64,000 nucleotides of DNA, from contig ADNK01000021.1 of assembly GCA_000320545.1 (NCBI GenBank), positions 30,179-94,178 of the forward strand, in the 5' to 3' direction. This DNA is from Bigelowiella natans CCMP2755. Taxonomy: Eukaryota; Cercozoa; Chlorarachniophyceae. This document shows positions 50,326 through 63,670 of the stretch, piece by piece. Below the pieces are notes generated by a model that was not told the origin of the DNA, ran no database searches, and saw nothing but the letters and a program-made list of their open reading frames with translations. How positions within the stretch are numbered: position 1 is the first letter of the stretch; every line of letters starts with the position of its first letter. The position numbers and the translations under genes are program-made.

Positions 50326-51513
50326 CAATGCGGAGAACCTGCACCTATGTTTACGAGCACACACCAAGGCACGAACGCATGAATTGCCGCCTTTTGCACA
50401 AAGAAGACACTTGCATGCAAATTTCTCTTGTTCATGCAATCCATCTAGACTGATCTTGGTCTGTGTGCGCTGCGATGAATGCTGAATTGTATATAATTGT
50501 AGCAACACACAACGGTGCGAACACGGATTTGATGCATGTGCTCATGCATGTGCATGGCCACATAGCACAGCATCGCGTGCGTGCTGCCGCCATTGCTGCC
50601 AGCTGACGACTCGGGGGCTACGTGACAAATAATGTGTTCATCACGCCTAGATGAAACCCGTGCTGCCATGCAAGTTGATGTTGCTTGCTTGATCGGCACG
50701 ATCAATGCAACAATGTGCATTGGCACAACAGACATCATGCGCACACTCGCTAGCTCGCTCTCTAGCTCGCTCTGTGCGTGATGCGTCGTGCGCAACACAT
50801 GCAGCATGCCAGAAGGCAGCTGTGATGTGCAAACACGTCTCGCAGTCTAGCAGCATCACAACAGACATGTCTAGGTGTGCAGTGTTGTGCACGCAAAGCG
50901 TGTGTGGTGTGCACTCTCTCTGAAGTCACTCCGTCCATGTGCGCTGGTCACGATGTTTGCACGACGTGCACCACGCTGTGTCCAATTTGTTGTTGGCGGA
51001 ACATTGAACATTGAACATTGAAAGAAGCATTGATGCAAACTACATGAGCAAGAACCACATGGGAGACATGCACAAACACTGTGTAGGCGGACGTTGCCTG
51101 CTTCGCAGGTGCAGCACATCCGACACTGCATCCGATACTCCGAAGAGAAGAGGCGGATGGATCATGCAACCGTTGCTATTGCGACAACTTTTTGTGTTGT
51201 CGTACTTGGAAATCACCTCAGTTTCACCTTTTCTGAAAACCAGGCCGCGCATTGGGAAGAACACGAAGTTGAGGAGTGCTGGATTGTTTGCAAGTAGATG
51301 ACACTTGGGAAGTTTCAAGCGCTAAAAATGGTCTGAATTGTGATATCTCCCGCGCATCTTTCTCAGATCTAAACGTTACGTCTCTTCGGGGTCAAGGAGG
51401 AAATTTTAAATGCGTAATATATCCTACTAGTGCTTTGCTACCCACGTGCTTTCGCATTCGCACTACAGCCACACTTCGAATCTGGACGCTGATTGGAAGG
51501 AGCTACTCGTAGC
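50326..51513. other. Intergenic with a dispersed repeat copy
   Basis: Between CFAP221 and TPP2. Contains a copy of the ACATTGA-type repeat at about 50999-51066, and a hairpin around 51181-51203 (GCGACAAC ... GTTGTCG). Several open frames overlap on both strands and look like chance. Confidence 0.5.
50999..51066. repeat. ACATTGA-type dispersed repeat, second copy
   Basis: Same order of blocks as at 26902-26975 (three ACATTGA, GCATTGATGCAAA, CACATGGG) with scattered substitutions; lies upstream of TPP2. Confidence 0.7.
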
Positions 51514-52642
51514 ATGATGAAGCACTCGGTCGAGGTCAAAGAAGGGGGAGAAGCCAAGTCCCCCTCTTCTTCCACATTTCCAACATACGGAATCATGCCT
51601 AAAGCAGAGACTCAAGCACTTGACTTCTTGAAGAACTACCCTAGCTATGATGGGCGAGGCACAGTCGTCGCCATCCTTGACACGGGTGTCGACCCTGGAG
51701 CAATTGGACTTAAGGTAGTAGGTGTTATGAAAAAGAGCGCACTCGCCTTTAAAATATGATGACAATAGAATCGTGACGAAATCAGGACAGATGTTCGTCC
51801 GAAACGTCGTTCTCGGAACGCACGCTTCTTCCGTGACATGTTCGAATGTGTTGTCAGACTACCTCTGACGGGAAACCCAAGATCATCGACGTAGTTGATA
51901 CCACAGGCTCAGGAGATGTGGATACTAGCAAAGTTGTAGAGGGCAAGGAAGAGGAGAACTGGGGTCCGTCCTCGACAACACCTGTCTTCTTTCTCTCTCC
52001 AACTCGCTCTCTCTCTCTCTCCCCCCCCCCCCCCTCCTCTTTCTTGTTTTCTACATAAATTACGACGCATACCAATCTCCTGACATCATTGTTCTGCCAG
52101 TGTCAATTAAGGGTTTGACTGGAAAAAACTTGAAACTTTCCAAGGAGTGGAGTAATCCAACGGTATACACATATTTTTTCTTGAGCATCATCTCTTCTCA
52201 CAAAAACATAAATTGTTGTGCGTGACTCGACGTCTCTCCCACCCTTCCTCCTTAGGGCAAATGGCACGTCGGGGCTAAGGGGGAGTTCGATTTATACCCC
52301 AAAAATATCATAAGGGGTATTAAAAAAGACAAGGCTAAAAAATTCCTTCAGGGTGCCGTAATTCGCAGCTCTTAAATAACAGAAAAGAACAATGTTTCAC
52401 AGGGGATTTCTCCAACACTCCTCTCGAGGAAAAAAATATTTTTTTGATCACGTTGATGGGTTGGAATTCCCTCCAATTTCCTTTTCGGTCGGGGATTAAC
52501 TGAGTTGGACCCATCATCAAACCACCCATCACCCATCTTTCTTCCTTTTATCCCCAAGATTCGGCCCAAAGGAGAGGCACCTTTCTCCCTCCAAAAATAA
52601 CCACAGAAATGGTTTGAACACAGCCCCCCCTTTTTTCAAAGG

Positions 52643-52696
<54 letters not shown>

Positions 52697-52706
52697 ACGT
52701 AGACGT

Positions 52707-52755
<49 letters not shown>

Positions 52756-53789
52756 GGGGGGCATTGAAACCACACATTGTATGGGGGCATTGTACTTGAT
52801 CGGGAACATCTCTCACATCTCTCATCATCATGTAGCCGACACCACTTTCAACGTTCTTTTTATTTGTGCGCGACGTTATGACCGTATCAGGCCGATGAAG
52901 GAGGAAAAGAGGCCAAGGCCGAAACCATCCAAGACTTGAAAGACCAACTGGCGGCTCTGCGAACCCTTGTGGGCGAGTACAACTACCCGGGGCGTGTCTT
53001 CGACGTCGTCGTGTTCCACGACGGAACACGACATCTCTGCGTCGTGGACACGAGCGCGGATGGCGATCTGACCACCGCTACGCCAATGGCCGACTTCAAG
53101 CACGCGCAACAGTACGCGGCTATCGACGACAAGGACCTGGTTAATTATTCGTTGAAGATTTACGATGAGGGCAAGCTTCTCTCCATCGTTGTGGCCTGTG
53201 GCAGTCACGGTACGCACGTGGCGGGAATCACTGCGGCTAATTTCCCGGAGGACAACAAGAACTCCTCTACTGCGATGATGATGAATGGAGTGGCCCCCGG
53301 GGCGCAGGTTGTTTCGGTTAAAATCGGGGATACAAGACTCGGGTAATAGTACTCACGCTTTCTCGCTCGGCGTTCATTACGTTCGGCGATGAAATCACAC
53401 GCAGAAGAGTATAAGTAGCAGCAGCAGCAGCAGTAGTAGTAGCAGTAGCAGCGGTTTGATGGTGAAGATGAATATGCTATACACTTCATCTAGAAGAGGT
53501 CTGCATGATTTAGAATTCACTGTAGTAATTCGCGTTATGTAGGTCCATGGAAACGAACACGGGGATGGTGCGGGCCGTGAGTGCAATCCTGGAAAACAAG
53601 TGCGACCTGGTTAACATGAGTTATGGAGAGCCTACAGGCTCACCCAACCAGGTATTCACTACCAACTGCGATTAAAGGGCCTCTGATGACGACGATGTGC
53701 GTCGTTGATGGTGGGGGTAGGTGATATGTATGTTAAGGATGTATGAGCAATGTTCTTTATGCTTCGATACACAGACACACGCACACACG

Positions 53790-53843
<54 letters not shown>

Positions 53844-53910
53844 CAGGTTCATACAGTTCCATGATAATTATAATATTTCGTGACGTGTTATCGCTACGAG
53901 AAGAAAGAAG

Positions 53911-53951
<41 letters not shown>

Positions 53952-54565
53952 TGTAGGGGATATTTCCAGAGCTCTGCGCGGAATTGGTCAACAACCATGG
54001 CGTGATTTTCGTCAGCAGCGCCGGCAATGCCGGCCCGGCGCTGTCTACTGTAGGCGCTCCCGGATCTACGACGCAGGAACTCATCGGTACCTCATAGCTA
54101 ATGGCTCGCCAAACAAAGTTGATTAGATCTGCGGGAGGGGGGGATGTGTTTAAGTGACTCATGCTGCTGCTGCTGCTAAAATTGGGGTGGTAATAACCAA
54201 GCAAATCATATACCTGTAGGTGTCGGAGCGTACGTCTCTCCCGCAATGATGGAGACGGAGTACTCTATGCGCGACTACCCTGTCGGTGAGAACCAGTACA
54301 CATGGTCTTCAAGAGGCCCTGCGACCAACGGCCACCTCGGAGTGTGCATCAGCGCGCCAGGGGGGGCAATCGCCCCTGTACCGCAGTACACATGGCAGAA
54401 GAACATGCTGATGAATGGCACTTCTATGGCTTCTCCCAACGCGTGCGGGGGTCTGGCTCTTCTTCTCAGCGCACTTAAAGCAGAGAAGATCCCGTAAGAA
54501 GCTAGAAATCTGCTGTTTCTCACCCTCCCCCCCCCTTTTTTTATCTCAATCTCTCGCTCTCGCTC

Positions 54566-54623
<58 letters not shown>

Positions 54624-54685
54624 CGGTCAGCCTCTTTGTTTGAATGTATGTGAAGGGGATGCATGAACGGCATGCTTGTACTCGG

Positions 54686-54720
<35 letters not shown>

Positions 54721-55225
54721 ATGGTGGTGGTGGTACAGCAGGGTGACGTAGCATTAGGAGGAGTAGTAGTAGTAGTAGTAGTAGTAGTATCATCAACAAG
54801 AAGCAAACACAACCTAACAGCAATAATGATTGATACAACTTGATTGATACAACTTAAACAACAACAACAACAACAACAACAACATCATTATTCTTCCATC
54901 ATCCAACTTAAACAACAACAAACAACAACAATAATAATTGGGTAGATACACCCCCCACTCGGTACGACGAGGCGTGGAGAACTCCGCTCGTTGGGTGGAG
55001 GGCATTGAAAGATTTGCTCAGGGCCACGGCTTGCTGCAGATTAAGAGCTGCTTCGATGCTCTCTCCGCTAACGCGAAGAGCGCCGATGTCGCGATCAACT
55101 ACGTTGTCAAAGTGACCTCGGGGTCTGGGAACTCCCCCTCCACCAACGCTAAGCAGGCTTGTGGTACTTCCTCCTACTACTACTATTACTACTGCTGCTG
55201 CGACTACGGAGACGATGAAGACGGC

Positions 55226-55264
<39 letters not shown>

Positions 55265-57876
55265 TGTGTGTGTGTGTGTGCCTCCCCCCGTCACCGGCTA
55301 ACGCCCCCCCCCCCCTTTCCCTTCGTTACAAGGTATATATCTCCGGGAGCCATTTGAGGTCTCGCAGCCAACGGAGGCCAACGTGTCGATAAAGCCCTCT
55401 TTCCATGAAGACCATGATGCAAAGGAAAAGCAGAGCTACGAGCAGAAAATCTTGGTCAAATCTACCGCCTTTTGGGTGGAAACGCCAAAGTATGTTCTCA
55501 TGCATCAGGGCGGACGCAGCTTCTCTGTCCTTGTTGACCCCACGGCGCTCTCCCCTGGCTCGCATTATGCAGAGGTGTGAGCCAAAACCAAACTAGTTGT
55601 AGTAGATGAAGAGGAAATGAAGAAACACGCCCGTCTCGCGACGAAAAGCCACCAGCTTCCACATCCTTCTCTTTATTCGCTCCCACTCCTCCGTAACTGA
55701 CTGCCTGACTGCCTCTGCCTCCGCCTCTACTGCCTCGTCGTCTTCTTCTTCTTCTTGCTTCTTCTTCTTCTTGCTTCTTCTTCTTCTTCTTTTCCAGATC
55801 CAAGGATTGGACGCCACCGACCTCGGCAAAGGTCCATTGTTCCGCGTTTCCGTCACGGTGGTGGTACCGGAGAGGAAGCAGGACAAGACAGGCCGCAAAT
55901 ACGAATTCAGTGACATCGCATTCAAGCCTGGATCGATGATACGACGCTACCTCGCGGTTCCCGAGGGAGCGGCGTACGCGCACATCCAAGTGAAGCCATC
56001 CAGCATCGATACCTCCCGTCGCTTCATGCTAGCAGCGCTCTGGCTGAGCCCGCAGGAGGGTTACCGTGACCACGAAATCAACAAGTTCATGACGATGAAG
56101 GAAGGCTCCGTCTCGCACTATTCGATGCCAGTGCGACCGCACACGACGTTGGAGGTGGTGCTCGCGCAGTACTGGTCAAGCTTAGGCGTGTGCAAAGGGG
56201 CGCTGTCGGTAACGTTCCACGGCCTCTCCGTCTCTCCCTCTCCCATCCGCCTGGCGCTCGACGATCCGACCTCCACGCGCATTGATGTGCGGTGCGAGAT
56301 GGGCGATGCCATGCTGGAGGTGTCAGGAAAACTCACACACAAGGAGGCGTATCTGCGTCCTTCCTCAGCTAAGATTGCCCCCCTCCCCCCCACCAGCAGG
56401 GACGCGCTGCCGAAGGGCCGCCACGCGATGCAGATCGTGCTATCGTACGTACTGGAGGTGGGAGCGAAGGTGAGCAAAGCGAAGATCGGATTTCCGGCGC
56501 TTAACGGGAAGCTGTATGACTCGCCGTTCGGATCGCAGCTGTACATGGTTTTCGATGAGCACAAGCGCTGCATCGCGACCGGGGACGCCTGGCCAGATCC
56601 CGTATGTCCTCTTTGCGGCGGCGGCTGCGGCTGCTGCTGCTTCTTAAAATCGTGCACGGCAGCTTGCATCAACTGCCAACGAGAATGAGAATCAGAAGAA
56701 GAAGAAGAAGAAGAAGAAGAAGAATATTTCCAATACTTATGAGAAGAGCGAATACCTACAAAATGGGAGATAAATTGGAGATGTAGTAGCAGTACTACTA
56801 GTAGTGCAAAAGTAATTATGAATAATAAAGCTGATAAACATGCGAAGAACCGTGATAAGCCATCTTATCAATCCAGTCATTTCCTCCTCCTCCTCCTTCT
56901 CCTCCTCCTCCTTTTCCCCTCTTTCTAAGGTGAGCTTGGACAAGGGAAAGTATACCGTGCGGCTGCATGTGCGTCATCACAAAGCGTCGGTGCTAGAAGG
57001 GCTCAAAACCCTTGTAATGGTGTTCAAGACGCCTCTGCCCAAGGCCATTGCTGTCACTGCTTATTCTACTTACACCAACGCAGCGCTTAAGGCCAGCAAG
57101 TTTACCAGGAAGCGACTGTATGTGTTCCTCCTGCACACCTTTCCTTGATTCGTCTTTTTTCCCTTCTTCTTCTTCTTCTTCTTCTTCTTCTTCTTCTCCG
57201 CATGAACCCAAACCATGACCCTTTCGCCATTGTATTATTCTTCTCTTAGGTATAGCAAACAGTCAACATGCCTGTATCTGAGCGCAGGTAGTGTGCCCTC
57301 GGGAACGCCTCCTGGTAGCGTCCTCGTCGGCTCGATCAAGGTTGGAAAGGATGAGGACGGGGCGAAGGATGTCGTCGAGCATCATATTATGGCAGTCGTT
57401 CCCCCAAAACCACCCGCAGCTCCCAAGGCCAAGGCGCAGGGAGGGGGAGCCGATGCCAAGAAGAAGAAGACTACTCCAAAGACCGCTGCTGCTGCTGGTG
57501 GTGCAAAGGAGGGGGGGGGTAGCGATGAGAAGGGAAAAGAAGACGAGAAAGCGGCCGACAGCGGGTTCCAGGACGAAATCGCCAAGGCCGTACGCGCGGC
57601 AAAGATCGCGTACATCTCAAAGCTGAAGGATGAAAAGCTGCGTAAGGCACTGGAGTCCGATGTGGCGAAGGAGTTGGCCTCGTCCAGCGCCAACAACGAC
57701 GAAAAGCGCGCCGTCTACGAGATGCAGGTGAAGGCGTACAAGAGCTTGAAAGAGCACGACAAGGTCATCGAGGCGTGCGAGCTGGTGCTGGGCTGTATCG
57801 ATGCAACAAAGGTGGCGGCGTTCTATGGTGTCAAGCGCCCGGTTGGATCAGCGCAAGACGAAGACGAGAAGGTAGC

Positions 57877-57931
<55 letters not shown>

Positions 57932-58062
57932 GTGAATCGTCGTATGTTGTTAGTGGTGCATGCTTGCTGGTGGTAGCAACTATTATTGTGACTACTTAAC
58001 GAAGTGGTAGGAGGTGCTGGGGGAAAGGTCTAAGCCTATTGCATGCACAAATGTGTGTGTAT

Positions 58063-58101
<39 letters not shown>

Positions 58102-59161
58102 GATTTTGTTGAGAAACATTGATGAATTTACTGGTTGACGGTTTCTTATACGCCCTGCTCCTTTCCGTGGTACTTCTCGCTCTCGCTCTCTATCTTTCTG
58201 CTCCCCCCCCCCTTCATATATTTATGCCGATTACAAAATCCGGACTGAGTAGAAGGCGAGCAAGGAGATGGAAAAGGACAAGAAGGCGTTGGTATTCGCA
58301 TACATGTCGAAGGCCTCTGCTCTGATGGAGCTAGCAAAAGCCGAGCTCAACAAGGTAAAAGAGGAAGCGGAAAAGACGGGGAACAGGAAGGACGCTGGCC
58401 TATCGCAGGAATGGAACGACCGCTTTAAGAAGGCCTTAGATGACGTGCTGAAATGGGCGGATGAAAAGAAGGTTACCTACGAAATACTGCTAGCTTACTA
58501 GCACCTCCTCGTTAAATAGTACTCATGCTCATCTTATCCATCCCCTACCTCTCACTCCTCCTCCTCACCGTATAACCAACAGGACAAGAAGGCACTTGCC
58601 CCTCTGCAAATGTTCAGTCTTCTCGCCAAGGGGCACAACGGCAAAGCCCTCAAGCAGCTGGTATTGTTAGATGAGAACATGATAGAACAAATGGAAGGAG
58701 AGACCATCGACTAGCAGAGTTTTTAGATGTTGTGGCATGTTGGTGGTGGTCTTCGTTGTCGTTCTTGTTATGTCAGTATCACGTCGTGGAACATTAATAG
58801 CAGTAGTAGTGTGAAGTACTAGTAGAGATTCAGAATGGCCGACGACATCATCACTGACTTTGTTCGTCAACTCGGAAGCTCACACGATGCAATCACTGGC
58901 AGTTTTAAGTTGTGTTCTAATTCCAGTCACCACGTCGCACACGCGGAACGTCATCCATGATTCACAACGTCGTGTCTTTTTGCTCAAATTCTTCTTACCA
59001 CTTGTTCTCAGCTTGCAAGTCTGAAAGCGAGTCCTAGGGACAAGGACCTGATGGCGCAACGAACGAAGCTGCTTTCCTATCTCGGGTGGGACGATTGGAA
59101 CAAAGAGCTCTTCTCACACTGGAAGTTGGTGCAGTTTCCTGCTGGGTTTAAGTGCTTCTAA
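51514..59161 (+). CDS. TPP2: Tripeptidyl-peptidase II (subtilisin family)
   Basis: Giant cytosolic exopeptidase that removes tripeptides downstream of the proteasome. Start ATG 51514 ([12 protein letters not shown]); the upstream open frame has only a TTG. Triad: Asp in [11 protein letters not shown] (codon 51679), His in GSHGTHVAG (codon 53206), Ser in [14 protein letters not shown] (codon 54423); oxyanion Asn in [10 protein letters not shown] (exon about 53954-54088). TPP2-specific blocks include [20 protein letters not shown] (51858-51963), [54 protein letters not shown], and the C-terminal end [15 protein letters not shown] in the last exon (59012-59161, TAA). The linker 57380-57560 is unusually Pro/Ala/Lys/Gly-rich. 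About 17-18 exons; the donor after the exon at 52256 is unclear. Introns carry CA, GA, TA and CTT microsatellites. Confidence 0.93.
52653..58101. repeat. Microsatellite cluster in TPP2 introns
   Basis: (CA)n 52649-52693, (GA)n and G run 52709-52761, (TA)n 53800-53832 and 53917-53948, (CT)n and (TA)n 54562-54621, GAT and TAG 54688-54790, (GT)n 55228-55280, CTT 55740-55792, AAG 56697-56723, CTT 57168-57197, CTG then (TG)n 57880-57930, (GT)n 58052-58100. Confidence 0.85.
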
Positions 59162-60161
59162 CGTGTTGGCCTGGGCACAACTTTGATTCACATCAAGTGT
59201 TTTCGCGGACCTCCACTTGAACAGATGTGTGACGCGTGAGAAGTTGTCACACGGTGGGCCAGAATGGACGTGAATGTATGAATTTTGGCTACACATCATG
59301 TGCGATCAGCACATTACGTTGCGTTGTGCACGTGAATCATCATCAGCCTGCTAGCCTGCATCATTCATCGCATGTGTGGTGATCATCATGCTAGCATGTG
59401 CAATGTTGCCTCCTTGCTAGCTACATGATCATATTGACTCATCGCATTGGCAACGTCGACTGAAGTGCGTTGATGAAGTCGTCAAGTGGAATCACCGCAG
59501 TGTGGTGTGCGAAGTGACAAACTCGGCTCCACGTGACATCCACGAGCCGCTCGAACAGACTTGTTGAGCGGTTTTGCACAGCAGCTTGCGCGATCGCGAG
59601 CCTTCGCTCGCCAACATTGAAGTCACAAGCACGCACGGTCTAGCAGTGCGTGCATGCATGCGTGCATGCGTGCACGACATTGAACTTTGAACTGAGCATT
59701 GATGTGCAAAACAACGTGCGCTGCTTTGTGAGGGACGAACACAGCGTGCTCGCGCTGCAACCAGACGATCATGATACTTTCGACATTGTTTCTATTGACG
59801 CAAGACTAAAACAACATGGGATTCTTCTTGTGAGAGTTCTGTTGTCGCAGGACAAAAAACACCCAATGATTCTTTTTTAGGTTGGACAATCTTGTTCTTC
59901 ACAGCGACATGGATTTTCAGTTGTCGCAGGTTACCAAACCATACAATTTTGGTGAAATCCACTGTGTCTCTGGCTACGTGTGCACTTTGCCTGCCAAATC
60001 CTCGTCACTTCACCCGAGACAAGGAGGGACAAAGCTTTGGCCTTCATCCAATCGAGATCGCTGCGTGAAATTGACACGCGCTTGTTTGCTCGAGAGCTCG
60101 TTGTGGGTCGACGTCGCAGGACACTTCGATTTTCGATTCGATAATGCTTGCTTCTTCGTCG
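59162..60161. other. Intergenic with a dispersed repeat copy
   Basis: Between TPP2 and the DUF1995 gene. Copy of the ACATTGA-type repeat at about 59679-59725. The word GTCGCAGG recurs at about 59843, 59925 and 60112. Open frames 59650-59880 and 59882-60229 have no known motif; the second overlaps the next gene's start and is probably chance. Confidence 0.5.
59679..59725. repeat. ACATTGA-type dispersed repeat, third, partial copy
   Basis: Shares ACATTGAAC, GAGCATTGATG and CAAAACAACGTGCGC with the copy at 26902-26975, but lacks its CACATGGG end. Confidence 0.6.
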
Positions 60162-61549
60162 ATGGAGAGGTGCTTGTTCATGGCAGTGTTGCTGATCGGC
60201 ACAACGATGGCGACCTGCACACCAGTTAGAGCGTCCATACGGTCAAGATCGAACATTGTGACAAATCAGAGACGATTTCATGCGTCTCTCCTTCCCAGCC
60301 TGAAAAGATGTAGCCGGAGATCTTCGCTACTACCTCATGCGGAAGGTACTTCCACCACATCCTGCCGACAAAAGTGGTACACACGGATAGATGCATACAG
60401 ACTCATACTTTCACATATATACATATGGCAGCTCTTAGCCCATCTAGTTATCAAGTTCCCCAGAACTCCGAAAACACTGCAGATCAGGTAGCAGCAGCAG
60501 CTAGACCCTAGTGTGCATCATTCGAGGAAGTTTTGATATTCATACTGTACGGCTATATCCTAGGCATTTGAGGCAGTGAAGAATGGCTTCAAGGTAATCA
60601 CTCCATAAAATTCATAATATATAAATATGCGTGTGTGTGTGTGTGTGTGTGCGGTTTTGCTGAAATGGTTGCCGTTTGACCCACGGACAAAGGACGGGAA
60701 GAACCGACAGCAGATAGAGCTCATGCTGCCGCTTATCGGTGCAACTGACCTAGACGACTGGCCAGGAGGAATCCGGTGGGTAGCCATACAGCCAAAATAC
60801 TGCAATGAATTTCGTTTCTTTTTTCCTGGTCTTCTATGTACAGCATGGATCCACTTTTTTCACCCCCCACGATATCAGAATACTGCTTCTTTGCAAACCA
60901 AAATGCAATCATGTCAGGCAACAATTCAAGGCCGCATCCCCGATGTGCGAGTCCATCCTGAAAAGCCTAAGGCGAGAGGTGAATAAGTGAGAAGAAGATA
61001 AGACCATCCACCAAAACGTAGAGATAAAAATATAGATTTTAACAAGAGGAAAGGCAAAAAGATTAGGAATTTTAAATACATTTCTATCGACTTTGTTGCT
61101 ATAATACACGCAGCTTGGATTGGCTAGTACCTTCACCCCTAAGATACTCGACGACGGAGACGCGACTGCAGCTTGGGAAAGCGACAAAATCACTGCCATT
61201 TTATTTCCAACTGGTACTACTTGGCTCTCCATATATGTCAACGGCTATGATAGACGGGGGGGCGGTTTCTCCCCTCAATCCAATTTATATCACCTTCTTA
61301 TTGATTCTTTTCGAGTGACCTTATCCGATGATCTCCTCGCATAATTATAATGATAATAATAATACTAATAATTCCTGGCGTTTGCTTTTCTTCGTTCCTC
61401 AGCGGAGACGATGTCGTACATCTCAACAGCCGTGGATAAGGGCGATGATCGACTTGTCCTCCTCATCAACCCCCAGTGGAACAAAGGGGGAGCGAACGTA
61501 CGTTCATAACTGTTGCATGCGTGCGAACTATTCCTTTACACTGAAATAG

Positions 61550-61596
<47 letters not shown>

Positions 61597-61681
61597 CATA
61601 CATATTTATATTTGTTCGAAAGCGGGGCCATACGTTCACAGAAGAACGCCAGCACACGATGTATGAATGTGGACATCCTTT

Positions 61682-61763
<82 letters not shown>

Positions 61764-62560
61764 CCCTCCCACTCCCAAGATTGCTAGAAGTAAACATACA
61801 ACTCCGTAATACTCATCTACTAGGTATTCTCTGATTTTGGCTGGGGATCTCAGAAAGATAAGGCAGAGAAGTTGCTGAAGACTTTCGAGTTCACGTAATA
61901 ATACTACTGTGCACTACCACCACCAGCATCAACGGAACACGATTACACTCCTCCCCTCCCCCAGATTTTCATCATGTGTGGCGCAGAACTCACCACCAGC
62001 ATCATCACCAGCACTACCCAAGCACATGATCATCATTCCCGTGCCTTCTAGGTACTCATTTGAGCAGCGGAAACAAGGCGGTGCGAATATCAAACTGCTG
62101 CGCTCATATCCGAAGGTTAGGCTCGTTACTGCATACATATAGCAAGAACAATCTATAAGTGCTGGTTTGGTAGGTAGTCAAAAGCATGCGTGCTGTCTCT
62201 CTCCCCCCCCCCCCTCTCTATCTATCTACCCCTCACCTCCCCCCCCCCTCCCCACATACACCCTTGATACACTACTCAGTCATGGGAGGTCCTCATTACG
62301 GAGGATGATCAACAATTTGACGTGATTGGGAAAGCAGATCAGCGGCCCTCTTACAAGGTATTGGTAGATAGTAAGTATAGGTGTAAGAGGAGGAGGAGGA
62401 GGAGGGGATTCCAAAGAACAAAACAACTAAAGATCAGGATATAATTATCTTGACACTGTAGGATGTGGACCTTATGCTAAAGACTGCGTTCCCCGAGGAG
62501 AATATATTTTCGCGGTTCATGAAGGATATGGAGACAAAGAAAGGGGGGGGCTTCTTCTAG
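60162..62560 (+). CDS. DUF1995 protein, LPA3-like, predicted plastid
   Basis: DUF1995 includes LPA3, a stromal factor needed for photosystem II assembly in plants. Eleven exons: 60162-60345, 60432-60487, 60564-60593, 60693-60775, 60918-60978, 61114-61264, 61403-61497, 61824-61894, 62052-62115, 62280-62357, 62462-62560. They total 972 nt, 323 residues, with all phases closing. N-terminus MERCLFMAVLLIGTTMATC is a signal peptide; it is followed by an Arg/Ser-rich, acid-poor stretch (VRASIRSRSNIVTNQRRFHA), a typical bipartite route into a complex plastid. Domain motifs: NGFKDGKNRQQIELMLPL near the start, ASTFTPKILDDGDATAAWES, ILFPTGTTWL, DRLVLLINPQWNKGG, VFSDFGWGSQKDK, EQRKQGGANIKLLRSYPKSW and EVLITEDD, in the family's order. 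The chosen acceptor at 60691-60692 avoids an apparent GT-repeat junction. Role in photosystem II is by homology only. Confidence 0.87.
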
Positions 62561-63626
62561 ATAGATGCATAGAGAGATCGCATTGGCTGCTGGTGTGATT
62601 GTACATATGGTAATACAGATCTCAACATCCAGTGAAGCAATAAGTATATGCTTTCCAATAACCTGCGGAGTTGCTCATGCTGGCTGCTGCTAATAAACGC
62701 ATTGTTTTTAGTCCACATATTTAAACATGTGCGATACGCGCAAAAGCATTATAGCGCGCTGGCTGCTTCATACGATACGTACTACTGCATGACATACGCG
62801 CATTGTAGTATGCATTATGCGCAGCAGTGCATTCGGCACTCATCTTTCGACATAGCTAGACAGATCCAACGGACCGGTGCATGCATATACAAGTTGTCTT
62901 TTCCAGAGTATTTACATACTTACATGCGGCGTGCGACCATAGATTGCATCTAGCTAGCCAAGCGATGCAGTGCGAAATAGATCGAGCTTGGCACAACACA
63001 TGCTGCTTGCGCTGAAAAACCTTACGCATGTGCAAACGCTCAAAGCATAGACATGCTTATCCATATGCAATATGGGTAATCCGACAGTGCAAAAAACATT
63101 TTAATAAAGTTATGTTTGCATGAGGATCTTAATTGATACTTATATAATGTGGCATACGGTCTGGGATCATGCATATCAACGTGCCTCTCTAATAAATAAA
63201 GGGGAGTTTGAATTTGGAAGGGTGAAGAGGAAAGAAGGACATTTATCTGCATATTTGTTGCTGACGAAAATTCAAACAAGACATCTGTTGTCATGAGCTT
63301 CCGGCTCTCTCGGGAAGAAGTGGCAGGTGATGCATGTGAATAGTTGTTGGATTTTGAGCAAGTGCCATATGAACATGCCTCACTCCTCATTCCAAACTGC
63401 TCACTCTCTCTGTCATCTCAATTACGGGCACGCTGCTTTTCGACTCCAAGTTGACGCTGACTAAACCGTCTTCTTTGCGCTGTAGAAGCAGTATCAGCCG
63501 AATATATAGAACAACAATAGTACTCGATGAGTGAGGAGGTGGTAGAGGAGGAGGTGGAGGAGGAGGAGGGAGAGAAAGAGGGGAGTGATCTGGATATGAC
63601 CAAATAGAAACACGATCACTGCAATG

Positions 63627-63665
<39 letters not shown>
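61549..63665. repeat. (TA)n and (CT)n runs
   Basis: (TA)n 61550-61587, (CT)n 61685-61719 followed by (TA)n 61724-61760 in the DUF1995 gene, and (TA)n 63629-63666 in the last minus-strand gene. Confidence 0.85.
62561..63386. other. Convergent intergenic space
   Basis: No gene. Strongly palindrome-rich (GCGC, CATATG, GCATGCAT) at about 62700-63060. Confidence 0.5.

Positions 63666-63670
<5 letters not shown>

Noticed and set aside
51493-51513. Longer start for TPP2
   Set aside because: The codon at 51493 is TTG; ATG 51514 is the first proper start.
60627-60692. DUF1995 exon beginning inside the GT repeat
   Set aside because: No AG acceptor exists there; the acceptor at 60691-60692 keeps phase and gives a better family match (GFKDGKNRQQ).
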